Below, piece by piece: positions 43,176 to 52,534 of a stretch of DNA of 64,000 nt (its first letter is position 1; the number at the start of each line of letters is the position of its first letter). Below the pieces are notes generated by a model. It was not told the origin of the DNA and did not search any database. It saw only the letters and a program-made list of their open reading frames with translations. This DNA comes from Rhizobium sp. BK602. GTDB lineage: Bacteria; Pseudomonadota; Alphaproteobacteria; Rhizobiales; Rhizobiaceae. Position numbers and translations under genes: made by a program. The stretch spans positions 310,001 through 374,000 of the forward strand of contig NZ_JACIBC010000006.1 in NCBI RefSeq assembly GCF_014195095.1. Direction: 5' to 3'.

Positions 43176-44633
43176 TCAGTGATCACCGAGCGGCGTATCC
43201 TCGGGCGATTTCTTGCGGTGGCCGCTGATCTCGGAGCCGGCGGTGCGCGAGAAGCGGGCATTCCAGATTCCAGCGAGAAGCGCGATGGCGGTGACGACGA
43301 TGAAGGCGACCGAGAAATCGCTCATCTCGGCGCTCGCATGTCCGCGCACCTGCATCGAGCCGTGCAGGGCAAGGGCTGCGACGCAGATGCCGAGCGACAG
43401 CATCAATTGCTGGAAGGTCGAATAGAAGCTTGTCGCCGTGCTCATGCGCTCGCGTTCGATCTCGTCATAGGCGATGGTGTTGTAGGCCGTGAACTGGAAC
43501 GACATGAAGAAGCCGCAGAAGAACAGGATCACGAAGATCACCGGCAGCGGCCAGTCCGGCTGGAAGATGGAGCAAAGGCCGTAGCCGAGGGTGCCGATCA
43601 CGCCGAAGATCAGCAAAGCGGTGCGGAAGCCCAGCGTGCGCAGGATTTTAACCTGAAACGGCTTCATGGTCATGGAGCCGAGAGCGGTCGCAATGGCGAT
43701 CTGGCCGGCGGCGGCGGCCGACATTCCAAAGCCAAGCTGCAGCATCAGCGGTATCAGGAACGGATGCGCGCCCTGGCTGATGCGGGTCAGCGAGCCGGCG
43801 ATGACGGAGGTGCGGAAGGTCGGCACCTTCATCAGCGAGAAGTCCATGATCGGCGAGGGGTGCTTGCGGGCATGGCGCAGATAGGCGATGCCGAACAGCA
43901 GGCCGACCGAAATCAGGAAGATCGCCATATAGCCTTCGCCCTCGCGGCTCGACATTTCGAAGCCGAACAGCAGCGAGCCGAGCGAGATGCCGGAGAGGAT
44001 GAAGCCCGACAGGTCGAAGCGGCCGTTGCGCGGACCCTTTACCTCCTCGATGAACATCGACACCAGAATGAAGCCGATGATGCCGATCGGCACGTTGATG
44101 TAGAAGATCCAGCGCCAGTCGAGATAGGTGACGAACAGGCCGCCGATCGGCGGGCCGAGGATCGGGCCGACAAGGGCCGGGATGAGCAGCCAGGACATGG
44201 CGTTGACCATGTCCTTGCGCGCGACGCTGCGCATCAGCACCAGGCGGCCGACGGGGAGCATCATGGCGCCGCCGAGACCCTGGATCAGCCGGGCGATGAC
44301 GAGGAAAAACAGGTTCGGCGCCTGGGCGCAAAGAAGCGACCCCACAACGAAGACGGCAATGGCGCTGCGGAAGACGGTGCGCGACCCGAAGCGGTCGGCG
44401 ATGGCGCCGCTTGCCGGAATGAAGATCGCGAGGCTGAGCAGATAGGAGGTGAGCGCGATGCTCATCGCCGGGGCGCTGACGCCGAAGTCCCTTGCCATGG
44501 TCGGCAGGGCGGTGGCGAGCACGGTCGCGTCAAGCTGTTCCATGAACATCGCGCTTGCCACGATAAGCGCTACTACACGAAAATTCGGTGCGGCCCGCCG
44601 GGTGGGGGCGGCCTGGAAAATCTGATCCGACAT
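43176..44633 (-). CDS. DHA2-family MFS multidrug exporter (EmrB/QacA-like)
   Basis: This 485-residue protein has about 14 membrane segments, with the DHA2 opening MFMEQLDATVLATALP, motif A ADRFGSRTVFRSAI, motif B-like ARLIQGLGGAMMLPVGR and the antiporter motif PALVGPILGPPIGG. It probably exports lipophilic drugs, with or without an HlyD partner; none is adjacent. The ATG at 44633 is preferred to one at 44693 because it aligns with the family N-terminus. It ends a gene-poor stretch. Confidence 0.9.
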   Translation of the reverse strand: MSDQIFQAAPTRRAAPNFRVVALIVASAMFMEQLDATVLATALPTMARDFGVSAPAMSIALTSYLLSLAIFIPASGAIADRFGSRTVFRSAIAVFVVGSLLCAQAPNLFFLVIARLIQGLGGAMMLPVGRLVLMRSVARKDMVNAMSWLLIPALVGPILGPPIGGLFVTYLDWRWIFYINVPIGIIGFILVSMFIEEVKGPRNGRFDLSGFILSGISLGSLLFGFEMSSREGEGYMAIFLISVGLLFGIAYLRHARKHPSPIMDFSLMKVPTFRTSVIAGSLTRISQGAHPFLIPLMLQLGFGMSAAAAGQIAIATALGSMTMKPFQVKILRTLGFRTALLIFGVIGTLGYGLCSIFQPDWPLPVIFVILFFCGFFMSFQFTAYNTIAYDEIERERMSTATSFYSTFQQLMLSLGICVAALALHGSMQVRGHASAEMSDFSVAFIVVTAIALLAGIWNARFSRTAGSEISGHRKKSPEDTPLGDH

Positions 44634-44977
44634 TGTCGGGGATCGCTCTCGATGGTGCGGTGGGGTCCAAAGACAGAACCGCAAGTCTGACAACAGCGCG
44701 AAGGCCGATTGGATGCGGGGTTGTATACTCCCGCTCGCGCCTGATTTCTATATGAGATATCGCAAATCTGATTGATCGAAATGAAAAAAGATGACGGAAT
44801 CGGGCAGGAATGTCACAGACCGTGAACGCCTGGCGTCGGAAGGACCGCGACCGGGCCTCTATGCCGATCACGGCTCGTTTTTACATGTAAGGCGATGTGT
44901 CCGGGTGTCCTCTTGCCGGAAGGCGAGGATACCGGCCTCGGTGAAATGAGGCCGGTATCGGATGGGTTGCGCCGGGA
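44634..44977. other. Gap between DHA2 exporter and ggt
   Basis: The 344-bp gap lies upstream of the exporter and downstream of ggt, both on the minus strand. No coding frame is convincing. It contains the exporter promoter (right part AT-rich near 44740-44800) and the ggt hairpin at 44928-44959. Confidence 0.5.
44928..44959 (-). terminator. Hairpin downstream of ggt
   Basis: A perfect 12-bp stem (GATACCGGCCTC with GAGGCCGGTATC, 8-nt loop) lies 19 bp after the ggt stop. There is no T run, so it may be a processing or weak terminator hairpin. Confidence 0.55.
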
Positions 44978-46723
44978 TCAGTAGCCCGCTGCGAGGCCGG
45001 AACCGGCGCGGCTGTCCATCGCGCCGTTGTAGCGGGCGCCGTCGCCCTTGGCGATGTCGCTGAGGCTCTTGCCGCCGACGAGAATGCCGGCTGCTTTGCC
45101 CCAGACCGGCCAGTCGCCGCCGATCTGGACGGCGTAACCCATGCCGGTCAAAAGCTTGATCGTGTCGGGCGAGAGCGCATAGGGTTCGGTGTAGATCCGG
45201 TCCGGTAGCCATTGATGATGGATGCGCGGCGCGTCGATCGCCTGCTGGATGTCCATGCCGAAATCGATGACGTTGACGATGGCTTCGAGCGTGATGGTGA
45301 TGATGCGCGAACCGCCGGGGCTGCCGATCACCATGAAGGGTTTGCCGTCCTTTGCGACGATGGTCGGGCTCATGGAGGAGAGGGGCGTCTTCTTCGGCTG
45401 GATGGCGTTGGCCTCGCCCTGCACCAGGCCGTAAAGGTTCGGCACGCCGGGCTTGGAGGTGAAGTCGTCCATCTCGTTGTTGAGAAGAATGCCGGTGCCG
45501 GGCGCGACCACGCCGGCGCCGAAGGAGCCGTTCAGCGTATAGGTGACGGCGACCGCGTTGCCGTCATTGTCGATGATCGAATAATGCGTCGTCTCATGGC
45601 TTTCGCCGAGACCCTTCGGCATCAGGTCCTTGGAGACGCCGGCGCGATAGGGATCGATGCTGTCGCGGATCTTCTTCGCGTAGTTCTTGTCCAGCAGCTT
45701 GCTGACCGGGTTGTCGACGAAATCGGGATCGCCGAGCGTCGAGTTGCGGTCGACATAGGCGTGGCGCATGGCCTCGGTCATGAGGTGCACCGTGTCGGCC
45801 GAGCCGTAGCCGGTATAGGAGAGCGGGTAGCCTTCCAGCACGTTGAGGATTTCGCAGATGATCACCCCGCCGGAGGAGGGCGGCGGCGAGGAGATGATCT
45901 CGTAGCCACGATAGTTGCACTTGACCGGGTCGAGTTCACGCACCTTGTACTGTTCGAAATCCGCCTTCGCCAGAATGCCGCCCTTGTCCTGGCTGGCCTT
46001 GACGATGGCGTCGGCGGTCGTGCTCTTGTAGAATCCATCCGGCCCTTGTTCGGAGATGCTCGTCAGCGCCGCGGCGAGGTCCGGCTGGGTGAAGCGGTCG
46101 CCGGTGGAGAAAGGGGCTCCGTTCGGCTTGGTGTAGATCGCGGCGGTTGCCGGATCGCGCGACAGCCAGGCCTTGCCCTCGTTCAGCTCGGCGGCGTCGG
46201 CCTGGTTCAGCACGAAGCCTTCCTTGGCATAGCGGATCGCCGGCGCCATCAGCTCCTGGCGGGTTTTCGTGCCGTATTTCTCGCGGGCGGTCTCGAAGCC
46301 CATGACGGAGCCGGGAACGCCGACGGCGAGATAGCCGTCCGTGCTTGCGCCCTTGACGACATTGCCCTTGTCATCGAGGTACATGGTCTTGGTGGACGCC
46401 TGCGGCGCGCGCTCGCGGAAATCGAGGAAGGCCGTCTTGCCATCCTTCAGCCGGATGGTCATGAAGCCGCCGCCGCCGATATTGCCGGCGGTCGGATAAA
46501 CGACGGCAAGCGCATAGCCGACCGCAACCGCGGCATCGACGGCGTTGCCGCCGCTCTTCAGCACATCCACGCCGATATCCGTCGCCAGATGCTGCGCCGT
46601 CACCACCATGCCATGCTCGGCTTCGACCGGCTGTGGTGCGGCGGCCTGGACCGTGGTTATGGAGAAAAGCCCGAAGGCGAGGATGGTTGCCGAGGATATC
46701 GCCCGCTGGCGGAAATGGCGCAT
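44978..46723 (-). CDS. ggt: Gamma-glutamyltransferase
   Basis: This 581-residue precursor has a signal peptide ending TTVQAAAP (about 1-28). The autoprocessing/nucleophile Thr lies in SHETTHYSIIDNDGNA, where the enzyme splits into large and small subunits. The small-subunit region includes GGSRIITITLEAIVN. It hydrolyses or transfers the gamma-glutamyl group of glutathione and related peptides in the periplasm. GAGAGGGA precedes the start. It is divergent from the small zinc-ribbon gene. Confidence 0.95.
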   Translation of the reverse strand: MRHFRQRAISSATILAFGLFSITTVQAAAPQPVEAEHGMVVTAQHLATDIGVDVLKSGGNAVDAAVAVGYALAVVYPTAGNIGGGGFMTIRLKDGKTAFLDFRERAPQASTKTMYLDDKGNVVKGASTDGYLAVGVPGSVMGFETAREKYGTKTRQELMAPAIRYAKEGFVLNQADAAELNEGKAWLSRDPATAAIYTKPNGAPFSTGDRFTQPDLAAALTSISEQGPDGFYKSTTADAIVKASQDKGGILAKADFEQYKVRELDPVKCNYRGYEIISSPPPSSGGVIICEILNVLEGYPLSYTGYGSADTVHLMTEAMRHAYVDRNSTLGDPDFVDNPVSKLLDKNYAKKIRDSIDPYRAGVSKDLMPKGLGESHETTHYSIIDNDGNAVAVTYTLNGSFGAGVVAPGTGILLNNEMDDFTSKPGVPNLYGLVQGEANAIQPKKTPLSSMSPTIVAKDGKPFMVIGSPGGSRIITITLEAIVNVIDFGMDIQQAIDAPRIHHQWLPDRIYTEPYALSPDTIKLLTGMGYAVQIGGDWPVWGKAAGILVGGKSLSDIAKGDGARYNGAMDSRAGSGLAAGY

Positions 46724-47057
46724 GATGGTCCCTCTCGGAGTTTGTTGTCGGGATAAAGGAGCCCATCAAAGCCATGGTGTCCAGTGCGAGGAACGCGAAT
46801 TTCCATCGCGCCAACAGCCCGGTTTTCGTCGGGATCGGCTAGGCAAAAGCCGGCCTTGCGGCCGTGATACTCGGAGCCATTGTCGGGCTTTGAAACGGCC
46901 CAGTATTAAATGCGGGCCACGCCGCTGCGTTCCGGTATTGCCGTCGATGCAAGATATAGGAGGCCGATGCTTTATAGGCTCGCAATATTTTATTCATCAG
47001 GGTAGTCTACTTTAGGAACGCGTAGATCGAGGCGGAAGTATTGCGTGGAGGGTAACC
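46724..47057. other. Divergent promoter region ggt / zinc-ribbon gene
   Basis: The 334 bp between the divergent starts have no believable gene. GGAGGG at 47047-47052 is the ribosome site of the right-hand gene. AT-rich stretches near 46970-47020 may hold its promoter. No repeat or symmetric operator was seen. Confidence 0.45.
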
Positions 47058-47255
47058 GTGGCCGTCACGAAACTTGAGCAGTGGAAGAACGACCGCAAGA
47101 ATAGACCCAAGCCGCGGGTCGTTGCCGAAAAGACGCATGTCGTCGAAATCGAATGCGCGCATTGCCGCCGGCATTTCTTCCGCTGGACATCAACGGCGTC
47201 CGGCTACGGGCGTTGCGAGGAATGCTCGCAAAGTGCCGAGCTCGTCCGGTCGTAA
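47058..47255 (+). CDS. Small zinc-ribbon-like protein
   Basis: This 65-residue protein starts at GTG with GGAGGG five bases upstream. It has two C-x2-C pairs (IECAHC and GRCEEC) separated by about 20 residues, the layout of a zinc ribbon. The N-terminus is basic. It could bind nucleic acid or a protein partner; no specific family is recognised. It ends 8 bp from the convergent glycerate kinase gene. Confidence 0.72.
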   Translation: MAVTKLEQWKNDRKNRPKPRVVAEKTHVVEIECAHCRRHFFRWTSTASGYGRCEECSQSAELVRS

Positions 47256-47263
47256 GGTGACCG

Positions 47264-48529
47264 TCAGCCAATCAGGATCGCTCTGATATCGTTGACATTC
47301 GTGCCGGTCGGGCCGGGGACGAAGAGGTCACCGATCGCGCTGAAGGCCGTCCAGGCGTCATTGTTTCTGAGCATGGCGGCGGGCACCAGGCCGGCCTTGC
47401 GAAGGCGCGCCACCGTGGTTGCATCGGCAAAGGCGCCGGCATTGTCCTCGCTGCCGTCGATGCCGTCGGTATCGGCCGCCATGGCATGAATGCCCGCGTG
47501 GCCGTCGATGTCGATCGCGAGCGACAGCAGGAATTCCGAGTTGCGCCCGCCCTTGCCCTTGCCCGTCAGCGTCACCGTCGTCTCGCCGCCGGAGAGCAGC
47601 ACGATCGGCTTGGCGAAGGGGCGATCGCGGTTGAGGATCTCGCGGGCGAGGGCGGCGTGCACATGGGCTGCTTCGCGGGCCTCGCCCTCGATCGCATCCG
47701 ACAGGATCGCTGCCTCGATACCGGCTTCGCGCGCGACCTTGGCCGCGGCTTCCAGCGAGACGCCGGCCGAGGCGATGAGATGCACTTCGTTACGGGCAAA
47801 ACGCGGATCGTCCGGCCGCGGCGCATCGGCTTGCGGCTGCTGGATATGGGCGATGACGGCCGCGGGCAGGTCTATACGGTAGAGGGCGATAAGATCGAGC
47901 GCTTCGGCGCGCGTGCCGGCGCCGGGCACGGTCGGGCCGGAGGCGACGAGCGCCGGATCGTCGCCCGGAATGTCGGAGACCACCAGCGAGACGACCTTGG
48001 CCGGATAGGCGGCAGCGGCAAGACGGCCACCCTTGATGGTCGACAAATGCTTGCGGATGACGTTCATCGCCGAAATCGGCGCGCCGGAGGCGAGCAGCGC
48101 CTTGTTGACGGCGATCTCGTCGGCAAGCGTCAGAGTGCCGGCCGGTGACGGCAGCAGGGCCGACCCGCCGCCGGAGATCAGCGCGATCACCAGATCGTCC
48201 TCAGTAAGCCCCTCGACCACTTTCAGCAGCCGCTTGGAGGCGACGAGCCCGGCCTCGTCGGGGACCGGATGGGCGGCTTCGATGATTTCGATATGGCGGC
48301 AGGGCGCGGCAAAGCCGTAGCGCGTCACCACAAGCCCTTCCAGCGGGCCATCCCAGCATTGTTCCAGCGCCGCCGCCATCTGTGCCGAGCCCTTGCCGGC
48401 GCCGATGACGATCGTCCGACCTTTCGGTTTCGCCGGCAGATGCGCGCGGATACCGGTCAGGGGATCGGCGGCGCGGACGGCGGCGTCGAAGAGGGAGGTC
48501 AGGAAGGCGCGGGGATCGGAAACGGTCAT
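47264..48529 (-). CDS. Glycerate 2-kinase / MOFRL family protein (TtuD-like)
   Basis: This 421-residue protein belongs to the MOFRL glycerate kinase family, often annotated hydroxypyruvate reductase/TtuD in tartrate pathways. It has GRTIVIGAGKGSAQMAAALE near residue 36, LISGGGSALLPSPAG near 118, and KPIVLLSGGETTVTLTGKGKGGRN followed by ELLLS-like SEFLLSLA in the C-terminal MOFRL domain. It phosphorylates glycerate to 2-phosphoglycerate, linking tartrate, glyoxylate or serine carbon to central metabolism. Confidence 0.87.
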   Translation of the reverse strand: MTVSDPRAFLTSLFDAAVRAADPLTGIRAHLPAKPKGRTIVIGAGKGSAQMAAALEQCWDGPLEGLVVTRYGFAAPCRHIEIIEAAHPVPDEAGLVASKRLLKVVEGLTEDDLVIALISGGGSALLPSPAGTLTLADEIAVNKALLASGAPISAMNVIRKHLSTIKGGRLAAAAYPAKVVSLVVSDIPGDDPALVASGPTVPGAGTRAEALDLIALYRIDLPAAVIAHIQQPQADAPRPDDPRFARNEVHLIASAGVSLEAAAKVAREAGIEAAILSDAIEGEAREAAHVHAALAREILNRDRPFAKPIVLLSGGETTVTLTGKGKGGRNSEFLLSLAIDIDGHAGIHAMAADTDGIDGSEDNAGAFADATTVARLRKAGLVPAAMLRNNDAWTAFSAIGDLFVPGPTGTNVNDIRAILIG

Positions 48530-48682
48530 GTCGAGAACTGCCTGTCTGCGATGATGCTGTAACTATTTGGTGGCTTAACTGACGCGACGGCGCAAGGGCT
48601 GACAACGCCAATTGTGCCGGACAAGGTGAATCCCTATGTTCAAAACAACAGTTTCAATGCTTTTATGCGAAGGATTTTCGAC

Positions 48683-49111
48683 ATGGCCGAATTGAGGGTG
48701 AAGACGAGACGGACGGGCGCCACCGCCACGCTCGGCCGCACCGGTCTTCCGCATGTGACGTCGGTAACGGGCGGCGAGATCGATATCGTCACCTCGCCGT
48801 CGCAGCCGGGCTTCAATCCGCTCGACCTGCTTTACGCATCGCTGTCGGCCTGTCTGGTGCTCAGTGCCCGCAATGCCGCGAGCGGCCTCGGCGTGCTTGA
48901 CAAGCTCACCGAAGTCACCGCCGCCGTGATCGGGGAGAAGGCGACGGAAGGACTGTCGCGTGTCGAAAAATTCAACATCGCCTTCACCATCAAGGGCGAT
49001 TTCGGCGACGAGATCCGCAATGCGATCGCGCATGCCGCCGAGGACGAGATCTGCACGGTGAGCAACACGATCCGTGGAAATCCGAAGTTCGAGACGGTGA
49101 TTTCGGGGTGA
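48683..49111 (+). CDS. OsmC family peroxidase-like protein
   Basis: From the ATG at 48683 (AAGGA upstream) the protein is 142 residues. It has the OsmC fold with two conserved Cys, in SLSACLVLSARNAA and AEDEICTVSNTIRGN, the pair that reduces organic hydroperoxides in the family. The LDLLYASLSAC helix is typical of the OsmC/YhfA branch. A frame starting at 48614 adds a non-conserved leader. A RIME-like repeat follows the gene. Confidence 0.86.
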   Translation: MAELRVKTRRTGATATLGRTGLPHVTSVTGGEIDIVTSPSQPGFNPLDLLYASLSACLVLSARNAASGLGVLDKLTEVTAAVIGEKATEGLSRVEKFNIAFTIKGDFGDEIRNAIAHAAEDEICTVSNTIRGNPKFETVISG

Positions 49112-49472
49112 GGCTTGTGTCGCGGAGGGAGGCCCTCATTCCCCCTCAGCGCCAGCCTAGGCGAGGGTACAGAGGTCATCCCCACTCCCCGCGTGCGGCA
49201 GGGCTATCGCATATGCACTGAAATCGCAGCCTCCCCCTTCTCCCCAGCGGGGAGAAGGTGCCCGACAGGGCGGATGAGGGGGCGAGGAGCAGAGCGACGA
49301 GAGCCTTGAGCGCAAGCGAAAGGCAATCCTTCCTATGCCGCACCACCCCCTCATCCGACCCTTCGGGCCACCTTCTCCCCACTGGGGAGAAGGAGTTTCC
49401 GGTGCTCGTCTGCCCCATATGCAATTGCCCTGCCGCGTGCGGGGAGAGGGCTAGGGCGAGGGGCTTTTTCCG
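49112..49472. other. Repeat-containing gap
   Basis: The 361-bp gap between OsmC and the minus-strand CMD gene is mostly the second RIME-like repeat plus flanking GC-rich remnants (for example GGGGAGAGGGCTAGGGCGAGG at its right side). It has no gene. Confidence 0.6.
49236..49393. repeat. RIME-like palindromic mosaic repeat, copy 2
   Basis: This 158-bp element is bounded by CCTTCTCCCC/GGGGAGAAGG hairpins at 49236-49258 and 49371-49393, with GGATGAGGGGG and CCCCCTCATCC inside. Read on the minus strand it has the same module order as the copy at 34269-34425, with shared blocks (GGCCCGAAGGGTCGGATGAG, GCCTTTCGCTT-CGCTCAAGG). The middle differs between copies, as expected for a mosaic element. Confidence 0.85.
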
Positions 49473-50015
49473 CTATTTCGGCGGCAATTCAAACCCTTCC
49501 AGATAGGGTCCAAGCTCGGGATCGATATCCACCTTCACCACATTGGTATAGACGGCAGTGGCGATCATGATGCCGGCGAAGGCGACGAGGTTGACGAGGG
49601 TCGGCTCGTCATAACGGGCTTTCAGCCGTGCCCAGAGTTCCTCGGGAACGGCGTTGGAATCCTGGACGATGGCCTTGCCGAAATCGATCAGCAGCGCTTC
49701 GTCCTCGCTCGGCACTACGGCCTCCGGCTCCAATCCTGCGTTGATGAGCGCGCGCCGGAAGAAGCCGACCGGGATGATCGCGCGGTTTTCCAGCGAAATC
49801 GCGTGGCAGAACAGCCAGACGGCGCGGTCGTCCAGTGCCGGGCGCAGCTCTTCCCGCAGGGTGAACCATTCCGCATAGATGCGGTGCGCCACGGGCGAAT
49901 GCAGCAGGGTGCGCTTCATGTTGGTCATGCGGCCGCGCAATTCCACCTCGCGGTCATGCTCGGTGCGGACGGCCTCGGAGGCGGTATCGTAATCGATCGG
50001 CGTGATATGGCTCAT
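49473..50015 (-). CDS. Carboxymuconolactone decarboxylase-family protein without CxxC
   Basis: This 180-residue all-alpha protein resembles CMD/AhpD-fold proteins: MKRTLLHSPVAHRIYAEWF and a DDRAVWLFCHAISLENRAII helix in place of the usual C-x2-C-H. The peroxidase Cys pair is missing; only one Cys is present. It lies 10 bp after a monooxygenase gene on the same strand, so the two are likely co-expressed and it may be an accessory or isomerase-type partner. Confidence 0.76.
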   Translation of the reverse strand: MSHITPIDYDTASEAVRTEHDREVELRGRMTNMKRTLLHSPVAHRIYAEWFTLREELRPALDDRAVWLFCHAISLENRAIIPVGFFRRALINAGLEPEAVVPSEDEALLIDFGKAIVQDSNAVPEELWARLKARYDEPTLVNLVAFAGIMIATAVYTNVVKVDIDPELGPYLEGFELPPK

Positions 50016-50025
50016 CGGGTGTCTC

Positions 50026-51372
50026 TTATTGCGCCGCCTCGGAAGCGGACTTGAAGAAGCGGTTTTCCGGGCGCGGCAGGCCGAGATGCTCGCGCAAGGT
50101 GGTTCCCTCGTAGTCGCGGCGGAAGATGCCGCGGCGTTGCAGCTCCGGGACGACGCGGGTGGTCACATCGAGCAGGCCCTGCGGCAGGAAGGGGAAGACG
50201 ACGTTGAAGCCGTCGGAACCTTCCTCGTGCAGCCATTGCTGCATCTCGTCGGCCACCGTCTGCGGCGTGCCGACGAAGGCGAGGCCGGCATAGCCGCCGA
50301 GGCGCTGGGCGAGCTGGCGCACGGTCAGATTTTCCGCTTCGGCCAGCGCGATCACCCGCTCGCGCCCGCTCTTGCTGGCATTGGTTTCCGGCGTCGCCGG
50401 CAGCGGCCCATCGGGATCGAAGCCGGAGGCGTCATGGCCGAGCGCGATCGACAGCGAGGCGATGGCGCTGTCGTAATGGACGAGGCTGTCGAGCTTGGCG
50501 CGCTTGGCCTTGGCCTCCTCGATGGTGTCGCCGACGACGATGAAGGCGGCGGGCAGGATCTTCAGGTGATCCGGGTTGCGGCCGATCTTTCTCATCCGGC
50601 CCTTGATGTCGGCGAAGATCGTCTTGCCGTCGGCGAGATTGCGGGGCGCTGCGAAGACCGCTTCGGCCGTTTCGGCGGCGAGCTGACGGCCGGCGTCGGA
50701 TTGCCCGGCCTGGACGATGACCGGCCAGCCCTGCGGCGGGCGGGCAATGTTGAGCGGGCCGCGCACGCTCAGTTCCTCGCCCTTGTGGGCAAGGACATGC
50801 ATCCTGTCCGGATCGAAGAAGATGCCGCTCTCGGCATCACGGATGAAGGCGTCGTCGGCGAAGCTGTCCCAGAGGCCGGTGACGACATCGTAGAATTCGC
50901 GGGCGCGATGATAGCGCTCGCCGTGCTCCATATGCTCGTCGAGGCCGAAATTCAGCGCCGCGTCCGGGTTGGACGTGGTGACGATATTCCAGCCGGCGCG
51001 GCCGCCGCTGATATGGTCGAGCGAGGCGAAGCGTCGGGCGATGTGGTAGGGCTGGTCGAAGGTGGTGGAAGCGGTCGCGACCAGGCCGATCCTTTCGGTA
51101 ACGGCGGCAAGGGCGGAGAGCAGCGTGAAGGGCTCGAAGGAGGTCACGGTGTGGCTGCGCTTAAGGGCTTCGACCGGCATGTTGAGCACGGCCAGGTGAT
51201 CGGCCATGAAGAAGGCGTCGAACTTCGCTTTTTCGAGCTCCTGCGCGAAGCCTGCAATGTGCCTGAAATTGAAATTGGCGTCCGGATAGGCGCCGGGATA
51301 GCGCCAGGCGCCGGTATGCAGGCTGACGGGACGCATGAAGGCCCCGAGCTTCAATTGCTTCTGTTCGGTCAT
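50026..51372 (-). CDS. LLM-class flavin monooxygenase (NtaA/DmoA family)
   Basis: This 448-residue luciferase-like monooxygenase is paralogous to the one at 31131, with FDAFFMADHLAVLN, TTFDQPYHIARRFASLDHISGG and AGWNIVTTSNPDAALNFGL. Members of this NtaA/DszA/DmoA group use FMNH2 to attack sulfur- or nitrogen-containing substrates such as dimethylsulfide or nitrilotriacetate. It lies just upstream of the CMD-family gene. No flavin reductase is adjacent. The substrate is unknown. Confidence 0.86.
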   Translation of the reverse strand: MTEQKQLKLGAFMRPVSLHTGAWRYPGAYPDANFNFRHIAGFAQELEKAKFDAFFMADHLAVLNMPVEALKRSHTVTSFEPFTLLSALAAVTERIGLVATASTTFDQPYHIARRFASLDHISGGRAGWNIVTTSNPDAALNFGLDEHMEHGERYHRAREFYDVVTGLWDSFADDAFIRDAESGIFFDPDRMHVLAHKGEELSVRGPLNIARPPQGWPVIVQAGQSDAGRQLAAETAEAVFAAPRNLADGKTIFADIKGRMRKIGRNPDHLKILPAAFIVVGDTIEEAKAKRAKLDSLVHYDSAIASLSIALGHDASGFDPDGPLPATPETNASKSGRERVIALAEAENLTVRQLAQRLGGYAGLAFVGTPQTVADEMQQWLHEEGSDGFNVVFPFLPQGLLDVTTRVVPELQRRGIFRRDYEGTTLREHLGLPRPENRFFKSASEAAQ

Positions 51373-51475
51373 GGATCAATCCCTCTCGCAAATCACGGAT
51401 CGTGGCGGCTTATGCCCGTGGGAATATGCCTTCGACGTAGGTGCGCGACTGCCACATTCAAAGGACGGTTTTCAT

Positions 51476-52411
51476 TTATTTGATCGATTGCGAGGAATAT
51501 TCATCCATCGGCTCCTGTGCGCTTGCCTGCCGCGCGAAAATGGCGACGAGCCAGTCGATGAAGACGCGGACGCGCGGGGAGAGCTGGCGGTTGCGGGGAT
51601 AGAGCATGGAGACCGGTGTTCTGGTCGGCGGAAAATCCTTGAGGACGGAAATCAGCTCGCCGGATTTCAGGGCATGTTCGGCATGGTAGCGCGGTATCTG
51701 GATGAGGCCGAGGCCGAGCTTGGCGGCTGCAAAATAGCTCTCGGCGGCATTGACGGCGACCGTCGCGGGCAGGGTGACATTGCGGACGGTGCCATCCACG
51801 GTGAATTCCAGTGGCAGCAGGCCGCCCGTGGCGGAGGAGCGGAAGCCGACCATGCGGTGGCTGTCGAGCGCCTGCGGGTGCAGGGGCATGCCATGGCGCT
51901 CGATATAGGCGGGGGCTGCCAGCGTCAGCTCGTCCAGCATGGCGAGGCGGCGCGCGACCATGTCGCTGTCCTGCAGCGCCCCGACGCGCAGCACACAGTC
52001 GATGCCTTCGCGGATCAGGTCGACGAAACGGTCTCCTTCGGTGAGATGAAGCTCGATCTCGGGATAGGTCGCGAGGAAGGACGGCAGGTTCGGAAGCACG
52101 AAATGGCGTGCGAGCGTGCCATGCACATCGACGCGCAGCAGGCCTTTCGGCTTGGCGCCGGCAAAGGCGCCCTCGGCATCCTCTATGTCGGACAGGATGC
52201 GCAGGCAGCGCTGATAATAGGCTTCGCCGTCGAGCGTCGGGCTGACATGCCGCGTCGTTCGCTGCAGCAGCCGCACGCCGAGCCGTGCCTCCAATCGCTT
52301 GACGGCATCGGTCACCGTCGACCGTGGCAGTCCCAAGTCCTCGGCGGCCAGCGTGAAGCTGCGCCGTTCCACGACGCGGGAAAATACCCGCATGGCATCG
52401 AATCTGTCCAT
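51476..52411 (-). CDS. LysR family transcriptional regulator
   Basis: This 311-residue regulator has an N-terminal winged helix (about 1-60) with MDRFDAMRVFSRVVERRSFTLAAEDLGLPRSTVTDAVKRLE and a LysR substrate-binding domain afterwards. It is divergent from the SDR gene at 52535, and the two starts are about 120 bp apart, the usual arrangement for a LysR activator and target. The coinducer is unknown. It ends about 100 bp after the flavin monooxygenase start on the same strand and could control that too. Confidence 0.9.
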   Translation of the reverse strand: MDRFDAMRVFSRVVERRSFTLAAEDLGLPRSTVTDAVKRLEARLGVRLLQRTTRHVSPTLDGEAYYQRCLRILSDIEDAEGAFAGAKPKGLLRVDVHGTLARHFVLPNLPSFLATYPEIELHLTEGDRFVDLIREGIDCVLRVGALQDSDMVARRLAMLDELTLAAPAYIERHGMPLHPQALDSHRMVGFRSSATGGLLPLEFTVDGTVRNVTLPATVAVNAAESYFAAAKLGLGLIQIPRYHAEHALKSGELISVLKDFPPTRTPVSMLYPRNRQLSPRVRVFIDWLVAIFARQASAQEPMDEYSSQSIK

Positions 52412-52534
52412 TTCGATTTGTTCGGCTATTTCGGATAGTGATGCCGATTATTGGATGATTATCCGTCAGATGAAAAGGGGCATCTTCTCCTCATAGAAAC
52501 GCGCTGCGGCGCCGAGCCATGAGGGATGAAGAGA

